DNA from: Paenibacillus tundrae
GTDB lineage: Bacteria; Bacillota; Bacilli; Paenibacillales; Paenibacillaceae
Reading direction: 5' to 3'
Assembly (NCBI RefSeq): GCF_030812775.1
Contig: NZ_JAUSTI010000001.1
Span: 434,001 to 498,000 of the forward strand
DNA length: 64,000 bases
Shown here in pieces: positions 60,061 through 64,000 of the stretch. Positions within the stretch are counted from its first letter, which is position 1. Every line of letters starts with the position of its first letter. The notes under the pieces are model-generated. The model saw only the letters and a program-made list of their open reading frames with translations. It was not told where the DNA came from and searched no databases. Made by a program: the position numbers and the translations under genes.

Positions 60061-61093
60061 AAAAGTTGCTGTACTGGTTGCGGGCAGTTGGGGAACTGCT
60101 CTTGCCAGTGTGCTCGCTGCGAATCAGTTGAATGTAATGATGTGGACACGTGGGGAAGAACAGGCTGCTGAGATAAATGAGCAGCATTCGAATGCTCGCT
60201 TTCTCCCAGGTGCTGAACTTTCCCCGCTGATTCGGGCAACGACGGATATGGGTGCTGCGGTTGAAGGAGCATCAGCAATCGTCATTGTTGCACCTTCTTC
60301 AGCAATGAGAGCGGTGGCGCAACAACTTAAGGCTCACTACAAGCCGGAAATGCTCGTTATTCACGCAACCAAAGGGTTTGAAACGGAAAGTCTGAAACGG
60401 ATGTCAACCGTGATCGCCGAAGAGCTTGAATGTGAAGAAGGGCAAGTCGTTGTCCTCTCAGGGCCGAGTCATGCGGAAGAAGTGGTGAAGCGTTGCCCAA
60501 CAACAGTAGTAGTCGCATCTCTGGACAAGACTGCTGCTGAGTCAGCCCAAGGATTGTTTATGAATGCTTATTTCCGGGTGTATACGAACCGAGATATGCT
60601 TGGTGTTGAATTGGCAGGAGCCTTCAAAAATATCATTGCACTAGGTGCGGGAATGTCCGATGGACTTCAGTTTGGTGATAATGCCAAAGCGGCGTTATTA
60701 ACACGTGGTCTTGCTGAAATTACACGCATTGGTGTGGAGATGGGTGCGAATCCACTGACGTTCTCTGGTTTGGCAGGGATCGGAGATCTGGTAGTTACAG
60801 CTACCAGTCAACACAGTCGAAACTGGAGAGCGGGCTCTATGCTGGGTCAAGGTAAGAAATTAGATGATGTTTTGAACTCAATGGGCATGGTGGTTGAGGG
60901 AATTCGTACTACACAGGCTGCTTATTTTATTTCACAAAAATATAATGTGCAGATGCCAATTGCTGATCAATTGTACCATGTTCTTTTTCAGGAGAGATTG
61001 CCACGAGATGCGGTTGAGGCTCTGATGGGCCGAGATCCCAAAACGGAGATGGAAGTCATGAAACTTGAAACTTGGGAGCAATGGCACTCCTAA
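60053..61093 (+). CDS. gpsA: glycerol-3-phosphate dehydrogenase
   Basis: A 346-aa enzyme making sn-glycerol 3-phosphate for phospholipids. LSGPSHAEEVV, the catalytic Lys in GAFKNIIALGAG and FSGLAGIGDLVVT are intact. The nucleotide-binding loop reads VAVLVAGSWGTALA: the first Gly of the usual GAGSWG (GxGxxG) is Val. TTG at 60053 follows GGAGGGGG. Cotranscribed with plsY. Confidence 0.94.
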   Translation: MSKKVAVLVAGSWGTALASVLAANQLNVMMWTRGEEQAAEINEQHSNARFLPGAELSPLIRATTDMGAAVEGASAIVIVAPSSAMRAVAQQLKAHYKPEMLVIHATKGFETESLKRMSTVIAEELECEEGQVVVLSGPSHAEEVVKRCPTTVVVASLDKTAAESAQGLFMNAYFRVYTNRDMLGVELAGAFKNIIALGAGMSDGLQFGDNAKAALLTRGLAEITRIGVEMGANPLTFSGLAGIGDLVVTATSQHSRNWRAGSMLGQGKKLDDVLNSMGMVVEGIRTTQAAYFISQKYNVQMPIADQLYHVLFQERLPRDAVEALMGRDPKTEMEVMKLETWEQWHS

Positions 61094-61129
61094 TCGGTGT
61101 GTCTTGTTGAACAGATATTGAAGCTTATT

Positions 61130-61158
61130 CACCTTTTCTGCGGTGCACTCATACTATA
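61130..61158 (+). promoter_or_regulatory. candidate SigK promoter of spoVIF
   Basis: CACC (61130-61133), 16-nt spacer, CATACTATA (61150-61158), a full match to CATAnnnTA. Located 32 nt before the start codon. I recall B. subtilis spoVIF as a late mother-cell gene. Confidence 0.55.
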
Positions 61159-61189
61159 CACATGAGTATTACCGGAGGAGGGGAGACGA

Positions 61190-61465
61190 ATGGGTAACAA
61201 TATTTCTAAGGATGCACTGAAAGCGATCAACAAAAAAACAGGCAAAACGATTACGGAAGGTGCTGTCAAGAAATTGGCTAGCACAGTGAAACCATCCACG
61301 ATGCAGAACGAAGCTCAGTTGCGCCAATTGATTAAGCAGGTATCCGCTATGGCGAAAGTTCCGGTGTCGGAAGATACGGTTCAAGATATTGTAAGTGCGG
61401 TCAAGAAGAGCGGATTGAACCCGAACAGCATGGAATCGCTTATGAAAATGATGATGAAAAAATAA
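61190..61465 (+). CDS. spoVIF: stage VI sporulation protein F
   Basis: A 91-aa helical protein: NNISKDALKAINKKTGKTI, LRQLIKQVSAMAKVPVSEDT and a C-terminal MESLMKMMMKK. The pattern matches SpoVIF, a spore-coat assembly protein of Bacillus. GGAGGAGGGGAG precedes the ATG. A SigK-like promoter lies directly upstream and a terminator downstream, so it is monocistronic. Confidence 0.78.
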   Translation: MGNNISKDALKAINKKTGKTITEGAVKKLASTVKPSTMQNEAQLRQLIKQVSAMAKVPVSEDTVQDIVSAVKKSGLNPNSMESLMKMMMKK

Positions 61466-61505
61466 TAGATCGTGCCTGCATAGGCAGTGGATGAATAAGA
61501 TGAGA

Positions 61506-61536
61506 AAGTGAGCTGGCTTCTGCCAGCTTGCTTTTT
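61506..61536 (+). terminator. terminator after spoVIF
   Basis: AGCTGGC / GCCAGCT with TTCT loop, then T-rich sequence. Confidence 0.9.
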
Positions 61537-61637
61537 GTCTTTTTTTTGGAAAAAACCGTTGAATTTCGTGTTATAATAATTGCAATTGTCACGGTGTCAG
61601 TGATGAATTAACGGACTGAAGGGGAGACTGTTGGATT

Positions 61638-61817
61638 ATGAGCGCAATGGACAAGATGTGGCTGTCATTGGTTGCGATTCTGATTATGGGTTTATCTGTA
61701 TTCCTGATTACGTTTGCTCGTGCCAAAACGAAAGGTTTTATACGTGGGGTATTGTCCTTTATTGCATTTCTGATTATGTTAATTGGCTTTTTCGGCGGAA
61801 TTGCATCTCTAACCTGA
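61638..61817 (+). CDS. YphE-like DUF2768 small membrane protein
   Basis: A 59-aa protein with two membrane helices: MSAMDKMWLSLVAILIMGLS, then AKTKGFIRG and FIAFLIMLIGFFGGIA. B. subtilis has yphE (DUF2768) just after gpsA, and the start MSxxDKMW fits. ATG at 61638 follows GGGGAG at 11 nt. An overlapping 67-codon frame from 61631 is incidental. Confidence 0.72.
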   Translation: MSAMDKMWLSLVAILIMGLSVFLITFARAKTKGFIRGVLSFIAFLIMLIGFFGGIASLT

Positions 61818-61904
61818 GCCTATCCAGAGCCTGAGGGATAACATCCGAATAAGCACATCATAAGAACTGACACAATGAACACGGATGAAAGAAGGTGAGC
61901 CCGG

Positions 61905-62525
61905 ATGGAGCTGAATAAAACGGGGGAACGAACAGCACATTATCCGGAATTACATGCTGCTCTGCTGGAAATCGCAAAGGTCTGGAGCAATGAACCGTAC
62001 ACATGGCTGCTCGGAGGAAGTTGTGGGTTGCTATTGCAGGACGTAGAATTGCAACAGGCTCCAAGAGACATTGATATTTACGCGGATATTGCTGCAGCTC
62101 AAAAGTTACATAGAATCGCACCAGGCACAGTCCTGGACGAACCACAGGTTGATAAGACGGGGCCGTACGCTTCCTTACTTAGCCATTACCAGGTGGGAGA
62201 ATGTGCGCTGGAACTCGTTGGTGGTTTTGAGATATGGGCAAGAAAGAGCTGGTATCGGGTAGAAATTGATCGTTTACTCGCTGCGCATGCGCCCTGTGTT
62301 CAGATGGGTGCATTCACAGTTAAGCTAATGCCGCTAGCTCATGAATTGTTATTCAACGTATTAAGGGGACGCGTGGATCGGTATGAAGCAATTGCGAAGC
62401 AGATTCGGAAGCGGCCACATGAACATCAATCCCTCATGCTTTTACTCAGTGAGCAAAATGTGTGGACAAGTCGTTTTCGATCCGAAGTTAGTGAACTTAT
62501 CGGGTTTGATTGGCATGCGTACTAG
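61905..62525 (+). CDS. nucleotidyltransferase-fold protein
   Basis: A 206-aa protein. LLGGSCGLLLQ followed by APRDIDIYAD matches the GGS...DxD pattern of minimal nucleotidyltransferases; a second Asp/Glu is plausible in ALELVGGFEIW. The C-terminal half is helical. Such proteins are often toxins/antitoxins or antibiotic-modifying enzymes, but no partner gene of that kind is seen. AGAAGGTGAG precedes the ATG. It lies 14 nt before the ferredoxin gene. Confidence 0.65.
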   Translation: MELNKTGERTAHYPELHAALLEIAKVWSNEPYTWLLGGSCGLLLQDVELQQAPRDIDIYADIAAAQKLHRIAPGTVLDEPQVDKTGPYASLLSHYQVGECALELVGGFEIWARKSWYRVEIDRLLAAHAPCVQMGAFTVKLMPLAHELLFNVLRGRVDRYEAIAKQIRKRPHEHQSLMLLLSEQNVWTSRFRSEVSELIGFDWHAY

Positions 62526-62539
62526 AAAGGAGGGAGCAC

Positions 62540-62893
62540 ATGGAGCAGATCATTACATTTTTGCCTGATCAGAAGAGTATTCGTTTGAAAGCAGGCGTAA
62601 CCTTACTGAATGCCGCACGTCGTGCAGGCGTAAAAATAACGACGCGTTGTGATGGGAAGGCAGCTTGCCTGATGTGTAAAGTGAGAGTCGATGAAGATAA
62701 TGCCCATGCGTTGTACCCTCCGACCGATGCAGAGAAACGTAAACTAGGGCAGTTATTGGAACAAGGAACGAGACTGGCCTGCCAAGCCAAGGTAGGGGCT
62801 TCATTGTCTGTTCACGTGCCTGAAGATCCTCTCAAAGCCGCGATTCGCAAACAGCTGGAGCGTCAGCAACAGGAAGATGATGACTGGTTCTAA
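62540..62893 (+). CDS. 2Fe-2S ferredoxin
   Basis: A 117-aa plant-type ferredoxin. Cysteines are in TRCDGKAACLMCKV (CX5CX2C) with the last in LACQAK. The beta-grasp start EQIITFLPDQKSIRLKAGVT is typical. C-terminus is Gln/Asp-rich. ATG at 62540 follows AAAGGAGGGAG. Electron partner unknown; coexpression with the upstream NTase-like gene is likely. Confidence 0.85.
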   Translation: MEQIITFLPDQKSIRLKAGVTLLNAARRAGVKITTRCDGKAACLMCKVRVDEDNAHALYPPTDAEKRKLGQLLEQGTRLACQAKVGASLSVHVPEDPLKAAIRKQLERQQQEDDDWF

Positions 62894-62975
62894 ACTTGTT
62901 CTAGCAGTCAGATAGTTTAACAATTTTTTGGTTAATTACGTGGTACTTCATGCATGAGATTCAAGGAGGATACGG

Positions 62976-63746
62976 ATGATCAAGAACTCGTCTAACACGC
63001 AGTGGAGTAGAAGAAGACAGCACATTAATGCGTTATTCTTATTTCTGTTATTTGCTTTTGTGGGTAGTGGCTGTATGTATCAATCCCAAAGTGGTGCAGA
63101 TCCCAAAGTCGCTTATCGGGAAAGTGTTAGCCGAATACAGCTTGCAGTGGAAGCCTTTCAGCAAGATCAGGGAATATTACCTATCCTTAATGCGGGTGAG
63201 GAAACGCCCAAATTCGAAAAGTTCAGAGTTGATCTCGCTAAGCTGAAGCAGCAAGGGTACATCGATGAAATACCGGTAACGGCTTTTGAGAACGGTGGTA
63301 GCGCTTACTTCTTAATACAGAATGAAGAGGTAAAGCCAACGGTCAAAGTTATGGATCTGCAGACTGTGCAGAAGGTTAATGATGTACAACGAATGGTTAA
63401 CCAGTATAAGTCCGTACATAATGGCAAGTTACCTGTAGGAGAAGAGTTATATCCTGGGCTGCATGGTGTAGATCTGAAAGAAGCTGCTGTTGCTGGCGCA
63501 CCTGAGGTAACACTTAAGAGTGTGTATTCAGGGCAAGAGCTGCCCTTTATGGTAGATGAGGCAGGCAATGTATATGTGGATTACGCTTTTGACATTATGC
63601 AGGCTGTGGAGAAATCAGAAGAATCGCCTACTGAGACAATGGACGTTCGTGATTATCTGTTGGAACACTCATATTTTGTCCCTGTAAAATCAGTCACTTA
63701 TGCTTGGGAGAGCAATGCTCCTGTAGCAAAAAGTAATTCTTTATAA
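62976..63746 (+). CDS. YphF-like lipoprotein
   Basis: A 256-aa exported lipoprotein with lipobox FVGSGC, followed by a domain with IQLAVEAFQQDQGILPI and a second similar block MVNQYKSVHNGKLPVG, a duplicated motif in which a helix precedes GxLP. B. subtilis yphF stands here before spoIVA. AAGGAGGATAC precedes the ATG. Function unknown. Confidence 0.78.
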   Translation: MIKNSSNTQWSRRRQHINALFLFLLFAFVGSGCMYQSQSGADPKVAYRESVSRIQLAVEAFQQDQGILPILNAGEETPKFEKFRVDLAKLKQQGYIDEIPVTAFENGGSAYFLIQNEEVKPTVKVMDLQTVQKVNDVQRMVNQYKSVHNGKLPVGEELYPGLHGVDLKEAAVAGAPEVTLKSVYSGQELPFMVDEAGNVYVDYAFDIMQAVEKSEESPTETMDVRDYLLEHSYFVPVKSVTYAWESNAPVAKSNSL

Positions 63747-63769
63747 TCTATATGGAATAGGTTTCACCT

Positions 63770-63807
63770 AAAAGGGAGAGTTCCAATCAAGGGATATCTC
63801 CTTTTTG
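63770..63807 (+). terminator. terminator after the YphF-like gene
   Basis: AAAAGGGAGA pairs with TCTCCTTTTT across a 17-nt loop. The remaining ~190 nt to the window end carry no recognised gene. Confidence 0.75.
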
Positions 63808-64000
63808 GTATACGTTGGTTCGAATAAAGCGGGGTTCCTTGACCGTTAGGCGTCTCCAATGAAATTCAGTGAAACCCAATAATAACGAAGCGTCATAAAT
63901 ATTGCACAGCGCTCATAAGGTAGATTGTAATAAAGACGCGCAGTCCGGGAGCTGGGCAATTTTCTGAGGATAAAAACCTTAAGAAAAAAACAAAAATACG

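Noticed and set aside
63885..63925. AAATATT and CATAAGGT as a SigE promoter for the gene beyond the window
   Set aside because: The spacer is only 10 nt and the -10 box has three mismatches.

Overview
The window is chromosomal DNA of an endospore-forming Firmicute, most likely Paenibacillus. The evidence is a nearly complete run of sporulation genes (spoIIM, spoIIAA-spoIIAB-sigF, spoVAA/AB/AF, dacF, dacB-spmA-spmB, ytfJ, ypeB, spoVIF), GGAGG ribosome sites with frequent GTG and TTG starts, moderate G+C, and a gene order that follows the Bacillus subtilis nudF-to-spoIVA region with Paenibacillus-like changes (lipB beside an E2 gene, spoVA reduced to AA/AB/AF, a giant collagen-like gene). No rRNA, tRNA, CRISPR array, prophage or intact insertion sequence was seen.

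Layout. 1-3.1 kb: 3' end of a 2-oxoacid dehydrogenase E2 gene, lipB, a tiny reverse-strand Prli42 gene and an M20 peptidase. 3.1-12.2 kb: reverse-strand mciZ, then nudF, an EndoQ-type nuclease, spoIIM, fur, a yqzK-like gene, xerD, pupG, dacF and the spoIIA operon. 12.2-15.2 kb: an AT-rich accessory insertion with two unknown exported or anchored proteins, a decayed DMT transporter and two copies of a 185-bp palindromic repeat. 15.2-20.2 kb: spoVAA, spoVAB, spoVAF, lysA, ppiB. 20.3-21.6 kb: an unknown protein. 21.8-26.1 kb: FMN riboswitch and ribD-ribE-ribBA-ribH. 26.2-33.6 kb: scpA-scpB, ytfI/ytfJ-like genes, dacB-spmA-spmB, a secreted trypsin-like protease, rluB. 33.7-39.6 kb: resABCDE behind a 19-bp perfect inverted repeat. 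39.8-45.8 kb: a 2024-residue collagen-like protein. 46-48 kb: serA on the reverse strand behind a T-box leader. 48.3-52.6 kb: CPBP protease, small membrane proteins, polysaccharide deacetylase, a MecA-type adaptor, prsW and a small Cys-rich protein. 52.7-64 kb: ypeB, a PilZ protein, cmk, plsC, ypfD, der, plsY, gpsA, spoVIF, a DUF2768-like gene, an NTase-fold protein, a ferredoxin and a YphF-like lipoprotein; spoIVA would be expected next.

How the genes work together. The window combines compartment-specific sporulation control (SigF with its anti- and anti-anti-sigma factors), forespore engulfment and cortex functions, germination proteins, cytochrome c maturation with its own two-component regulator, riboflavin supply under FMN control, phospholipid synthesis (plsC, plsY, gpsA) and ribosome assembly (der, rluB). 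The most unusual locus is the collagen-like gene: 20 near-identical globular modules of about 53 residues strung on Gly-X-Thr spacers, with a BclA-like C-terminal domain and no signal peptide. The best candidates for overlooked content are the small genes (prli42, mciZ, the 56-aa Cys-rich protein, the 59-aa DUF2768-like protein), the inverted repeat before resA, the palindromic repeat pair, and active-site or cofactor-site deviations in XerD and GpsA.
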